The notes under the pieces: generated by a model | Databases searched by the model: none | What the model was told of the DNA's origin: nothing | What the model saw: only the letters and a program-made list of their open reading frames with translations | In this document: one piece after another, positions 41,278 through 49,223 of the stretch | Numbering within the stretch: the stretch's first letter is position 1 | Layout: the number at the start of each line of letters is the position of its first letter | DNA from: Nitrosotalea sp. | GTDB taxonomy: Archaea > Thermoproteota > Nitrososphaeria > Nitrososphaerales > Nitrosopumilaceae | Reading direction: 5' to 3' | DNA: 49,223 bases | Assembly: GCA_023251295.1 (NCBI GenBank) | Contig: JAHEYZ010000004.1 | Coordinates: forward strand, 1 to 49,223 | Made by a program: the position numbers and the translations under genes

Positions 41278-43050
41278 GTGAGATCAACTTCACTTGCTAC
41301 CATGATTTCATCATTGAATTCTGTAGCAATGGGCAAGAGAAAAGCTGATCTAGTCTTGAAAAATTGTGTTCTCATTAATGTGTATTCTAGAGAAATAACT
41401 TCTGGAACAGAAATTTCTATTTTTAAAGACAGAATTGCGTACGTAGGAAATGATGCATCGCACACAATTGGAGAGAAAACTATAGTTATTGATTTGGAAA
41501 AACGATATGTTACACCAGGATTTGCAGATTCACATACTCATGTTGACAAGTATGTTTTACCATCTGAGCTTGCAAAAAAATCTCTTCTTTGCGGAACCAC
41601 ATCATTATTTTCAGATCCCATAGATATTGTGAGTGTTTGTGGCTACAAAGGTTTTAGAGAATTTACTAAACTAACAGAAAATCTACCAATAAGATTTTTT
41701 CATGTTATTCCAGGTGGTCTGCCAGTAGATAGAAAATTCAGCCACGCAAGGACATTGAGTCAGATTGAAGAAAGAATGGCATTACGTTTAGAAAATGTAT
41801 TAGGTCTTGGCGAAGTCTTTTCTTGGACCAAAGTTACAAACTTGGATGCAAAAACAATGAAGACTTTGAAAAACATGTTAGAAAATGATCATATCATAAA
41901 TGGCCATACGGCAGGTGCAAGTGACAAAAAACTAAATGCCTACATTGCATCAGGAATTCTTTCATGTCATGAACCAATTGACTTCGATCAAGTCGTTGAG
42001 AGACTTAGACTTGGTATGTGGATAATGATGAGAGAGGGGTCTATTAGAAGAGATTTAGACAAAATAATTCCAAAAATAATTGCAAACGGAACTTATCTTG
42101 ACAGACTAATGTTTTGTTCTGATGGAGTAAACCCAAAAGATCTATTAGAGTTTGGTCACATTGATCATTGTATAAGAAAATCTATCAGTCTTGGGCTGGA
42201 CCCTATTGACGCAATTACTTTGGCTACAAAAAACTGCTTTGACTATTACAACATGGGAAAAGATTATGGCGGAATTGCACCAGGCAAAATTGCAGACATC
42301 TTAGTCTTTGATGACCTCGATAAACTAAAACCAACAAAGGTCTTTGTAGGAGGTAATCTTATTGTATCACATGGTTCAATAGTTACAAAACTAAAAAAAC
42401 CAAAGATTCCATCATGGATTACAAAAACTGTTAAAGTTAATCGCAGGTTTATAGAAAAAGACTTTATCATTAAAAGTTCAAAACCTTCTGTTCAAGCACT
42501 AGTAATTAGACTAGATACAGAAATAATTACTCAAAAAAGTTTTGAGGAATTGCAAACAAAAGATGGTAATGTGATCCCATCTATAGACAAAGATGTATGG
42601 AAGGTTGCAGCCATTGACAGAACATATGGAACAGGAAAATATACCGTTGGATTCTTGAAAAACTTTGGTGCAGACATTGGCGCCTTTGGCTCGACTTCAA
42701 CGTTTCATGAAAACGACATGGTGGTTATTGGTTCTAATGAGAAAGACATGGCATTTGCAGTAAATGTCTTAAATGAAATACAGGGAGGAGTGATAGTAGT
42801 AAAAGATGAAAAGATTCTTGCTAGATTTGCCCTTTCATTTGCCGGATTGATATCGACTTTACCATTTGATGAGGCACTCTTGGAATACCTACAAGTGAAC
42901 TCGAAAATAGTCGAAGCAGGTTGCAAATTCAAAAATCCTTATCTTATTCCACTCTTTCTTCCATTCCTTGCTTTGCCAGAGATACGGATTCTATACACTG
43001 GAATTGTAGATGTAAAAAACAGAATGTATCTGAACGTTCTAGTTCAATAA
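41278..43050 (+). CDS. Adenine deaminase-family amidohydrolase
   Basis: The 590-residue protein (GTG start) has the layout of adenine deaminase: a barrel domain, then a C-terminal domain of about 180 residues. Visible signatures are P-G-F-A-D-S-H-T-H-V-D near 79-89 (metal His pair), G-L-G-E-V-F near 180, N-G-H-T-A-G-A-S-D-K-K-L-N-A-Y, S-C-H-E-P and F-C-S-D-G. These correspond to the family's motifs but differ in detail (family enzymes usually have H-x-H-I-E-S-S). It probably deaminates adenine to hypoxanthine in purine salvage, with a changed substrate possible. It precedes the thermosome gene on the same strand. Confidence 0.8.
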   Translation: MRSTSLATMISSLNSVAMGKRKADLVLKNCVLINVYSREITSGTEISIFKDRIAYVGNDASHTIGEKTIVIDLEKRYVTPGFADSHTHVDKYVLPSELAKKSLLCGTTSLFSDPIDIVSVCGYKGFREFTKLTENLPIRFFHVIPGGLPVDRKFSHARTLSQIEERMALRLENVLGLGEVFSWTKVTNLDAKTMKTLKNMLENDHIINGHTAGASDKKLNAYIASGILSCHEPIDFDQVVERLRLGMWIMMREGSIRRDLDKIIPKIIANGTYLDRLMFCSDGVNPKDLLEFGHIDHCIRKSISLGLDPIDAITLATKNCFDYYNMGKDYGGIAPGKIADILVFDDLDKLKPTKVFVGGNLIVSHGSIVTKLKKPKIPSWITKTVKVNRRFIEKDFIIKSSKPSVQALVIRLDTEIITQKSFEELQTKDGNVIPSIDKDVWKVAAIDRTYGTGKYTVGFLKNFGADIGAFGSTSTFHENDMVVIGSNEKDMAFAVNVLNEIQGGVIVVKDEKILARFALSFAGLISTLPFDEALLEYLQVNSKIVEAGCKFKNPYLIPLFLPFLALPEIRILYTGIVDVKNRMYLNVLVQ

Positions 43051-43095
43051 GGTATTAAAAGGGGAATCAAACTATCACAAAAAGAGAGATTAATT

Positions 43096-44721
43096 TTGGC
43101 TTCAATTCAACAAACTCCACAAGGTCCGGTTTTAGTTTTAAGGGAAAGTGCACTACAACAAAAAGGCAGGGATGCACAGAAAAACAATATAGCAGCTGCT
43201 AAGCTTGTAGCAGAACTTGTACGCACAAGCCTAGGTCCAAGGGGAATGGACAAGATGCTTGTAGATTCACTTGGTGACGTAACTATAACAAATGACGGTG
43301 CAACAATTCTAAAAGAAATCGACGTGCAACATCCAGCTGCGAAAATGATGGTAGAGATTGCAAAGACGGTAGACAATGAAGTAGGGGATGGTACTACATC
43401 ATCCGTAGTGTTTGCTGGCTCATTGTTGACAAAAGCTGAAGAGCTTTTGGAAAAGAATGTACATGCTACTGTAATAATAGAAGGATATCAAGCAGCAGCC
43501 GAAAAGGCCCTCTCACTTCTTTCTGAACTGGCTAAACAAGTAGATCCACAAGAAAAAGAAATTCTACTCAAAATTGCAAGGACAAGCATGGAATCTAAAC
43601 TTGTTTCTGAAGACAGTGTAATGCTTTCCAAGATTGTGGTAGACTCGATCTTACAAGTGATAGAAAAACAAGGTGAGAACTACAAGGTAGATTTGGATAA
43701 TGTTAAGGTAGAAAAGAAAGCAGGTGGCTCAATACGAAATACTTCACTCATTAAAGGAATTGTTTTAGACAAAGAAGTAGTTCACAGCGGAATGCCAACT
43801 AACATAGAAAAGGCAAAGATTGCACTTGTAAATGCACCTCTTGAAATTGAAAAAACAGAGATGAGTGCAGAAATTAGAATAACTGACCCAACTCAAATGC
43901 AGATGTTTCTTGAAGAGGAAAACAGAATGCTCAAAGCAATGGTCGATAAAATAATAGAAGTAGGGGCAAATGTTCTAATCTGTCAAAAAGGGATTGACGA
44001 CATTGCACAACATTATCTTGCAAAGGCAGGAATACTTGCTGTTAGGCGCGTAAAAGAAAGTGATCTGACAAAGCTTGCCAAAGCAACTGGTGGAACAATC
44101 AGCACAAACCTTGATGATCTAACATCAAAAGATCTTGGTTCGGCAGAACATGTAGAGCAAAAAAAGGTTGAAACAGACAAGTGGGTGTTCATAGAAGGTT
44201 GCAGAAATCCTCATGCGGTAACACTTCTTCTAAGAGGAGGCTCACAAAGAGTAGTTGATGAAGTTGATAGATCACTACATGATTCTTTGATGGTTGTTAA
44301 GGATGTAATTGAAAAACCAGCAATTGTTGCTGGCGGTGGAGCTCCAGAAGCGTATCTAGCTTCAGGTCTTAAAGACTGGGCAGATCGCTTTGAGGGACGA
44401 GAACAACTCGCAATTAAAAAATATGCAGAAGCATTGGAAATAATTCCACTTACAATTGCAGAAAATGCTGGAATGGATCCTATAGATACCATGATTACCC
44501 TAAGAGCAAAGCAAGCACAAGGCAAAAAGTGGACTGGAATAGACGCGCGAAACACACGCATAGCTGACATGTATTCTCTTGATATCGTTGAACCAGTAGC
44601 AGTAAAAGAGCAGATTATAAAATCGGCAACAGAAGCTGCCTGTATGATTCTAAGAATAGACGATGTAATTGCCTCATCCGGTGCCAAGGGCGGACATTCA
44701 CCTCATCCACCAATGGGCTAA
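43096..44721 (+). CDS. Thermosome subunit (group II chaperonin)
   Basis: The 541-residue protein (TTG start) has all main group II chaperonin motifs: [12 protein letters not shown] near 47-58, N-D-G-A-T-I-L near 72-78, G-D-G-T-T-S-S-V-V near 97-105 (ATP site), and V-A-G-G-G-A-P-E near 412. The C-terminus ends [10 protein letters not shown]. It forms the double-ring ATP-driven folding chamber. It is followed by a PfkB kinase gene nine bases downstream. Confidence 0.97.
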   Translation: MASIQQTPQGPVLVLRESALQQKGRDAQKNNIAAAKLVAELVRTSLGPRGMDKMLVDSLGDVTITNDGATILKEIDVQHPAAKMMVEIAKTVDNEVGDGTTSSVVFAGSLLTKAEELLEKNVHATVIIEGYQAAAEKALSLLSELAKQVDPQEKEILLKIARTSMESKLVSEDSVMLSKIVVDSILQVIEKQGENYKVDLDNVKVEKKAGGSIRNTSLIKGIVLDKEVVHSGMPTNIEKAKIALVNAPLEIEKTEMSAEIRITDPTQMQMFLEEENRMLKAMVDKIIEVGANVLICQKGIDDIAQHYLAKAGILAVRRVKESDLTKLAKATGGTISTNLDDLTSKDLGSAEHVEQKKVETDKWVFIEGCRNPHAVTLLLRGGSQRVVDEVDRSLHDSLMVVKDVIEKPAIVAGGGAPEAYLASGLKDWADRFEGREQLAIKKYAEALEIIPLTIAENAGMDPIDTMITLRAKQAQGKKWTGIDARNTRIADMYSLDIVEPVAVKEQIIKSATEAACMILRIDDVIASSGAKGGHSPHPPMG

Positions 44722-44730
44722 AAATTTCTC

Positions 44731-45741
44731 ATGTTAGAGAAACTACAGAATCTTAACATTGTTGGTTCTGTGGTTGTTTTAAACGATTTTTTTCTAGACA
44801 GAATAATAAAGATAAAAAACATTGCTACACTTTATGATCTAATTTCAAAAAAGAGTCAATTGGGTGGAAGCATAAGGGGAATTCCACAAACAGATCTAAA
44901 AGGTGGAAATGCAACAAATGTTGCATACGCGCTTGCAAAACTTGGTGCTCCAGTCTCGTTAATTACAATAGCAAACAAATCAAACTCTCACCTTTTACAC
45001 GAAACATTTTCTGAATTTCCGAATTGTTCGTTGTTTTTAGTTGACGGAAATCCTGGCAGAACTACATCACTTGAATTTAGTAATAATGGGCAACCTGTAA
45101 ATATAATGCTCTCTGATCTAGGTGACAATGAAAATTTTGGACCAGAAAAACTAGGCCAAGAGGAACAAATCGCAATTCAGAATGCAGATGCAATTATAGT
45201 TACAAACTGGGCAAGCAACGAAAAAGGCACGGAACTATCAAAATTCGTATTTGATAAATCTGCAAAATCACTTCATTTTCTAGATCCTGCAGACATACAA
45301 TCAAGACCAGGTGAATTCAGAGAAGCCATATTAGAACTGGCTTCAAACCTGGATTCTCTATGTCTAAATGAGAATGAATGCAATATTTTATTGAAACAAT
45401 TTGATCTAGGAGTTATCTCAAATGAAGAAAAAACTAAAAAACTAGTTTCTAGTCTTTCAGAAAAAATCTCTGTCACAGTAGATTTACACACATCAGCTGG
45501 TGCATTTTGGTCAAATGGAAAAGAAGTAGAATTTGTAAAATCCTTCCCTATAGAGGCAAAGTTTGTTACTGGTGCAGGTGATGTTTGGGATGCTGCAAAT
45601 ATCTTGGGCTATCTTGCAGATCTTGAAGTTACAGAAAGACTGCTTTTTTCAAACGCTGCTGCATTACTTTATGTTAACAGTTCAAATGGAATTCCTCCTA
45701 CAATGCAAGAAACATTATCATATGTTACTGCGGTTCGATAG
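44731..45741 (+). CDS. PfkB-family carbohydrate or nucleoside kinase
   Basis: The 336-residue protein has the ribokinase fold: an N-terminal G-S-V-V-V-L-N-D strand, L-K-G-G-N-A-T-N-V-A near 70 (substrate glycine pair), and the C-terminal V-T-G-A-G-D-V-W-D-A-A-N with the catalytic Asp. The substrate could be a sugar or nucleoside and cannot be named. It starts nine bases after the thermosome gene and its last 17 bases overlap the convergent guaA. Confidence 0.88.
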   Translation: MLEKLQNLNIVGSVVVLNDFFLDRIIKIKNIATLYDLISKKSQLGGSIRGIPQTDLKGGNATNVAYALAKLGAPVSLITIANKSNSHLLHETFSEFPNCSLFLVDGNPGRTTSLEFSNNGQPVNIMLSDLGDNENFGPEKLGQEEQIAIQNADAIIVTNWASNEKGTELSKFVFDKSAKSLHFLDPADIQSRPGEFREAILELASNLDSLCLNENECNILLKQFDLGVISNEEKTKKLVSSLSEKISVTVDLHTSAGAFWSNGKEVEFVKSFPIEAKFVTGAGDVWDAANILGYLADLEVTERLLFSNAAALLYVNSSNGIPPTMQETLSYVTAVR

Positions 45742-47248
45742 TAGCAGGCGGTTTACTTGAAATTACATAACTGACCCACGAAGCACCATCTATCTCATTT
45801 GTAATTCTATTGCTTATCCTTTCCAAAACTTCTGGTGGTAGTCTTGTCCAGTCTGCAGTCATTGCATCTATGGAATTTACAACACGCACAATAACAATAT
45901 GTCCATACTTTCTTTCATCTCCTACTACTCCAACTGCCTTATCATCTCCTACTGCGGCATATGCTTGCCAGACTTTATCATACCATCCAGATGCCAAAAG
46001 TTCGTCTTCTACAATTTTACTTGCAAGTTTACAAATCTGTAATTTTTCTGGGGTCACTTCTGCAATTATTCTAACCGCAAGACCAGGTCCTGGAAATGGA
46101 TGACGATTTGAGAGTTTGTCTGGTACCCCAAGTGCCTTTGCAACTTTTCTTACCTCGTCTTTGTAAAGAAAACGTAATGGTTCCAAAACCTGCATATTTA
46201 GCCAAGAAGGCAAACCGCCAACATTGTGGTGTGTTTTTATCACAGCCGCAGGTCCCTTTGAGACACCACTCTCAATCACATCTGGATATAGCGTCCCCTG
46301 CGCAAGCCACTTGAAAGGACCATTTTTTTCAGCAAACTCTGTAAATATCTGAATGAATTGTTCGCCTACTATCATTCTTTTTTGCTCTGGATCTTTTACC
46401 CCCTTTAACTTTGAAAGAAAACCTTCCTTTGCATCTATACGTGTAAAATTCACTGCAAAATTGTTCTTGAACATGTCCTCCACTTCATCTTCCTCGTTTA
46501 ATCGTAAGAGACCATTATCTACAAAGACACACTTTAGTCGACTTCCTATTGCTTTTTGAATTAATAGTGCAGCTACTGTAGAATCTATTCCTCCACTAAT
46601 TCCACACAATACATTGCCATCAATTTTTGAAATTTCATTTACTGTGTTTTCTATAAAATTTTCTACTGTCCAATCTTGTTTGGCTTGACAAATGTTTATT
46701 ACAAAATTTTTTAGAATTTCAGTACCTTTTTCTGTATGTACTACTTCTGGATGAAACTGTATGCCATAGATTGACCTCTGTCTGTTCGCTATAGCTGCGG
46801 CGTAGGAGTTTTCAGTATGACCGATTATTTCAAAACCACTTGGGATCTGTTCTGCTGCATCGCCATGACTCATCCATGCTCTAATAGATTTTCCCATACC
46901 TGAGAATAAATCAGAATCATTATCTATTGAAAGTGATGATGATCCATATTCCTTGTTTGCACGTTTTACTTTACCGCCAAAATTATTTATAATCAATTGA
47001 TGACCATAACAAATTCCTAAAATAGGTAATCCTAGATCAAACATTCCATTTTGTGGTTTGGGTGAATCGCTATTGTATACACTGGAAGGACCACCTGCGA
47101 AGATTACCCCCTTAGGATTTATCTTTTTTAATTCCTCAAGTGATATATCAAAAGGTACAAGTTCAGCATATACAGAAAACTCTCGAATTCTTCTACAAAT
47201 CAAGTGACTATACTGAGAGCCAAAGTCTAAGACAACTATCTTATCCAT
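45725..47248 (-). CDS. guaA: GMP synthase (glutamine-hydrolysing)
   Basis: From ATG 47248 the protein has 507 residues and carries both domains in one chain. The amidotransferase has G-I-C-Y-G-H-Q (catalytic Cys80) and F-H-P-E-V. The ATP pyrophosphatase has G-I-S-G-G-I-D-S-T, and P-F-P-G-P-G-L-A-V-R lies in the C-terminal part. It converts XMP to GMP. Many archaea split this enzyme in two, so the fused form is worth noting. The in-frame ATG at 47272 is rejected because it overlaps the upstream gene, whose stop lies four bases before 47248. Confidence 0.96.
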   Translation of the reverse strand: MDKIVVLDFGSQYSHLICRRIREFSVYAELVPFDISLEELKKINPKGVIFAGGPSSVYNSDSPKPQNGMFDLGLPILGICYGHQLIINNFGGKVKRANKEYGSSSLSIDNDSDLFSGMGKSIRAWMSHGDAAEQIPSGFEIIGHTENSYAAAIANRQRSIYGIQFHPEVVHTEKGTEILKNFVINICQAKQDWTVENFIENTVNEISKIDGNVLCGISGGIDSTVAALLIQKAIGSRLKCVFVDNGLLRLNEEDEVEDMFKNNFAVNFTRIDAKEGFLSKLKGVKDPEQKRMIVGEQFIQIFTEFAEKNGPFKWLAQGTLYPDVIESGVSKGPAAVIKTHHNVGGLPSWLNMQVLEPLRFLYKDEVRKVAKALGVPDKLSNRHPFPGPGLAVRIIAEVTPEKLQICKLASKIVEDELLASGWYDKVWQAYAAVGDDKAVGVVGDERKYGHIVIVRVVNSIDAMTADWTRLPPEVLERISNRITNEIDGASWVSYVISSKPPATIEPQ

Positions 47249-47252
47249 AACT

Positions 47253-47813
47253 TCACTTTTTAGAATTTTCAATCATACGGGAAAAAGACCAGGCGGCCGT
47301 GTTTATTATTTCGTTTACTCTTTCTCGTTCACGGTAATTTTTGATTAAAATCTCCCTTATCATGTTGCCATCTTTGTTTATGATGCAATTTATCACTGAA
47401 TCTGGATCTATCTTTCCATTCTGGACATCCAAATTATCTTTGTTTTCCATACCTGCAATTATTCTTCCTAAGAAGAATGATTTGAATGGTTGTGTTTCTA
47501 CGTCTAGTTTAACATCATCTGATGGAATGATCACGACTTCTTTTGCCGTAACTCGTGCATTTGCGATTATTGCATTATTCCCAGTTTTAATTGGTATAAC
47601 AGAACCATCTTTATCTGATGTTACTTGGATGACCTTTTCTTTATTTTGCTTTAAGGATGATGCTTTACTAAAGCTCGATTGTTTTAAAACTGAATCTAAT
47701 ATTGCAAGATTATTCTTTAGTTTTTCAATTTCACCCCTACGTTTTTCAACTTCATCTGAAAGCCACTCTTTCAATTCTAAAATCTCACGAATCTGATCTT
47801 CTGAATAATCCAT
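47253..47813 (-). CDS. Conserved hypothetical protein with N-terminal coiled coil
   Basis: The 186-residue protein has an N-terminal coiled coil (about 5-45, E-L-K-E-W-L-S-D-E-V-E-K-R-R-G). A beta-rich middle follows (about 60-120, including V-I-P-I-K-T-G-N-N-A-I-I-A-N). The C-terminal part is helical, with F-F-L-G-R-I-I and D-G-N-M-I-R-E-I-L-I-K-N-Y near 150. I do not recognise a named family. It is followed on the same strand by guaA with four bases between, so the two share a transcript. Confidence 0.7.
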   Translation of the reverse strand: MDYSEDQIREILELKEWLSDEVEKRRGEIEKLKNNLAILDSVLKQSSFSKASSLKQNKEKVIQVTSDKDGSVIPIKTGNNAIIANARVTAKEVVIIPSDDVKLDVETQPFKSFFLGRIIAGMENKDNLDVQNGKIDPDSVINCIINKDGNMIREILIKNYRERERVNEIINTAAWSFSRMIENSKK

Positions 47814-47848
47814 GTATTTTTTACCGGTACATAGATAATAAATATTAA

Positions 47849-48276
47849 AACAAGTTTAAAGTTGGTATAAGCAGTTTTTTTGGGGCTACCTGCACCGCCT
47901 TACAATCGAGTTTGCTGAATGTAATTAGATCCATTCCAGAACTATATCAGAAGAACGAGAACGGAAGAAATAGTATTCATTTTCATGCCTTTAGAGCATG
48001 GTTTAAAACGCAGGTAACTAATGCCCATCATTCTGACTTTGCAGAGCCTTGATGGGTCATCAAAGTGTGAAACTCATGTACTATAGAAATAATCCAAAGG
48101 ACAGGTTAAAGACCTACCTGGAAGTTGAATCAGTCCTTACTGTATCTGACCTGACAACTGTAGAAAACACAGTAGAGGATTTGCAGAAAAAGGTAGAGTT
48201 TCTTACAACTGAACTTGAGAAAGTAAAGCAATGGAGGGAGATTTCAGACAGATATGAAAAGATCCATCGCAATTAG
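47849..48276 (+). pseudogene. Tyrosine recombinase (archaeal integrase) remnant, frameshifted
   Basis: Two overlapping frames together read as the C-terminal half of an archaeal tyrosine integrase. The first (to about 48045) includes H-F-H-A-F-R-A-W-F, the H-x-x-R box. The second (from about 48046) gives A-L-M-G-H-Q-S-V and Y-Y-R-N, with the G-H and catalytic Tyr, then a coiled coil to the stop at 48276. The join reads GCAGAGCC-TTGATG where GCAGAGGCCTTGATG would keep the frame, so one base is missing. The N-terminal half is absent and a stop lies at 47846-47848. It is a decayed mobile-element gene. Confidence 0.75.
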
Positions 48277-48391
48277 GTTAAGAGTTGATACCATTGAACG
48301 ATTGGCATCCATAAAACAAGAGGATGAGAGTGTAGAGTCTATAATCAGAAGGCTTTTGAAAACATGGGAAAAAGATTATTGTCGATCGTGA
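48254..48391 (+). CDS. Small ribbon-helix-helix-like protein
   Basis: This 45-residue frame reads M-K-R-S-I-A-I-R-L-R-V-D-T-I-E-R-L, then S-V-E-S-I-I-R-R-L-L-K-T-W. The pattern is a short strand followed by two helices, as in RHH DNA-binding antitoxins or regulators. The start lies inside the end of the integrase remnant, overlapping by 23 bases in another frame. This hints that it travelled with the integrase as a partner gene. No toxin gene is evident beside it. Confidence 0.55.
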   Translation: MKRSIAIRLRVDTIERLASIKQEDESVESIIRRLLKTWEKDYCRS

Positions 48392-48407
48392 GATACTATA
48401 GCAAAAG

Positions 48408-48962
48408 TTATTTTTTTGCTAGAAGATCTTTTTTCATTTGAGAAAACTCTTCTTCTGTTATTGCGCCTTGTTCTTTTAGCTTCGCGAGTTTTGAAAGCTC
48501 ATCTGCTAAAGAAAAGTTTTGAGTAACTGTCGGTTGTTGCGATTCTTTCTTTAGGAGCTCCACTCCTTTTTTTATTGCATTAACAATTTGTTCTGCTTTG
48601 TCTTTCGGAATGGCATCTATTTCCCCTCTTCCGCCATGGCCCCACCGGATAACTCCAAAACCCCTACTCATATCACTCAAGCCAGGTGCAGTAAGTGAGA
48701 TGCACGATGAAAACATTCCCTTTTCTAACTTTACACTGCTTATCTTGTCATAAGTTATGTCGTCGACATTCTCTCTGAGTCCCAACGCAGTTGGGTTCCT
48801 AATCAATAGTCGTTTGTTCGTTACAAAAATAGTACTTGGTGTAGTAATTGAGCCTCCTGGTTTGAATCTTGATTGCTTTGCAATAACTACGACTTCTTCA
48901 CCGGCATTAAGCATGTGTTTAATTTTATCCAGCTCACCTTGTTCTGTCGGATCCAATATCAA
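48408..48962 (-). CDS. PH-like domain protein with C-terminal SHOCT domain
   Basis: The 184-residue protein has a bacterial/archaeal PH-like domain (about 15-120, with I-F-V-T-N-K-R-L-L-I-R-N-P and Y-D-K-I-S-S-V). The C-terminal short helix pair L-A-K-L-K-E-Q-G-A-I-T-E-E-E-F matches SHOCT. SHOCT often ends membrane-associated or oligomerising proteins; no membrane helix is seen here. Function is unknown. It faces the integrase remnant, with 16 bases between the RHH gene stop and its own. Confidence 0.85.
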   Translation of the reverse strand: MILDPTEQGELDKIKHMLNAGEEVVVIAKQSRFKPGGSITTPSTIFVTNKRLLIRNPTALGLRENVDDITYDKISSVKLEKGMFSSCISLTAPGLSDMSRGFGVIRWGHGGRGEIDAIPKDKAEQIVNAIKKGVELLKKESQQPTVTQNFSLADELSKLAKLKEQGAITEEEFSQMKKDLLAKK

Positions 48963-49223
48963 CTCAGCCTCAATTTAGGTAATAAAGTCTCTGATCCAAA
49001 CTAGGAATATGAATGTCATAATTCAAGTTCGAATCTGTTGAGATTAGTGACTATTTTGTTCAATTTATGTTTCCAAATAGAATTTGCATTTTATCAGTGG
49101 AATATTGATGTGTTGCAATCATTACTCAAGTCCAAACTGTTTAACAATAATTAAAACACGATCTAATCTAAGATAATTTTCTCTAGATTGGAAGGACGTA
49201 TTCTACAAAATCCTTTGATTGGT

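Noticed and set aside
45725-45741. Antisense regulation from overlap of the pfkB-type and guaA 3' ends (also cobY/rps27e)
   Set aside because: Short convergent overlaps of 17-18 bases are common in compact genomes and do not alone imply regulation.
49025-49045. tRNA T-loop-like sequence (GTTCGAATC) in the right-end gap, perhaps an attachment site
   Set aside because: The flanking bases pair only twice in the T stem and no acceptor or anticodon arm is present. The rest of the 48963-49223 gap shows nothing I can name.
1-49223. CRISPR array or insertion sequence
   Set aside because: No regularly spaced repeats and no transposase gene were seen; the only mobile-element trace is the integrase remnant.

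Overview
The window is a dense, AT-rich archaeal chromosome segment. Its gene content points to an ammonia-oxidizing thaumarchaeon (Nitrososphaerota, most like Nitrosopumilaceae). The archaeal markers are ribosomal proteins S19e, S27e and L44e, Nep1, RNase P component 4, TFE, Trm56, NAC, PDCD5, a thermosome subunit and archaeal-type GTP cyclohydrolase III. Lineage-typical traits are a PEFG-CTERM-like blue copper protein, CopC/CopD, a CFI-box protein, secreted proteins with a repeated 'IPDWVRNNAKWW'-type module, a class II ribonucleotide reductase and a cobalamin nucleotide-loop operon. Many genes have a TATA-like box 24-30 bases upstream of the start codon and no Shine-Dalgarno sequence, as expected for leaderless transcripts. 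GTG and TTG starts are common. The species assignment is an inference; no rRNA gene is present.

Layout. Bases 1-7100 hold an envelope and secretome block: CopC/CopD, a small secreted protein, the blue copper protein, the CFI-box protein, two large secreted proteins and a rhomboid protease. Bases 7148-10448 hold small metabolic genes: tautomerase, nitrilase-family hydrolase, zinc-ribbon protein, and a thiolase with its DUF35 partner. Bases 10510-15508 pair an HTH protein fused to a class III RNR-like domain with the AdoCbl-dependent RNR, followed by a possible structured RNA (15536-15613). Bases 15716-18016 encode a TIM-barrel glycosidase-like protein and another repeat protein. Bases 18026-19905 hold tRNA-Gly and translation genes. 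Bases 19948-21888 hold an MDR dehydrogenase and a CitE-like lyase.

Bases 21959-26292 form a riboflavin cluster: ribE, ribB, ribH, arfA, an amidohydrolase and arfC. The amidohydrolase sits where a deformylase step is needed. Bases 26289-29537 (minus strand) carry TFE, Trm56, HflX and a PhoU-like regulator. Bases 29642-33815 carry PUA, NAC, a coiled-coil protein, a RuvX-like nuclease fold, a zinc-finger protein and a UbiD decarboxylase. Bases 33846-36440 (minus) carry heme o synthase, an Lrp regulator and an Asd-family dehydrogenase. Bases 36524-40744 are a cobalamin operon, cobD-cbiP-cbiB-cobS-cobY. Its CbiP lacks the usual glutamine amidotransferase domain. Bases 40727-47813 hold S27e/L44e, an adenine-deaminase relative, the thermosome, a PfkB kinase, GMP synthase and a conserved hypothetical. 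The right end (47849-48391) is a decayed tyrosine integrase with a small RHH protein, then a PH-SHOCT protein.

Functional links: cobalamin made by the late operon is the cofactor of the RNR. The HTH/RNR-like protein next to it may sense nucleotides. The copper proteins, heme o synthase and flavin genes all fit the copper- and flavin-rich respiration of these organisms. No stretch longer than 300 bases lacks a gene. The largest gaps (12610-12850, 15509-15715, 31517-31784, 48963-49223) are described in the entries or the rejected list.
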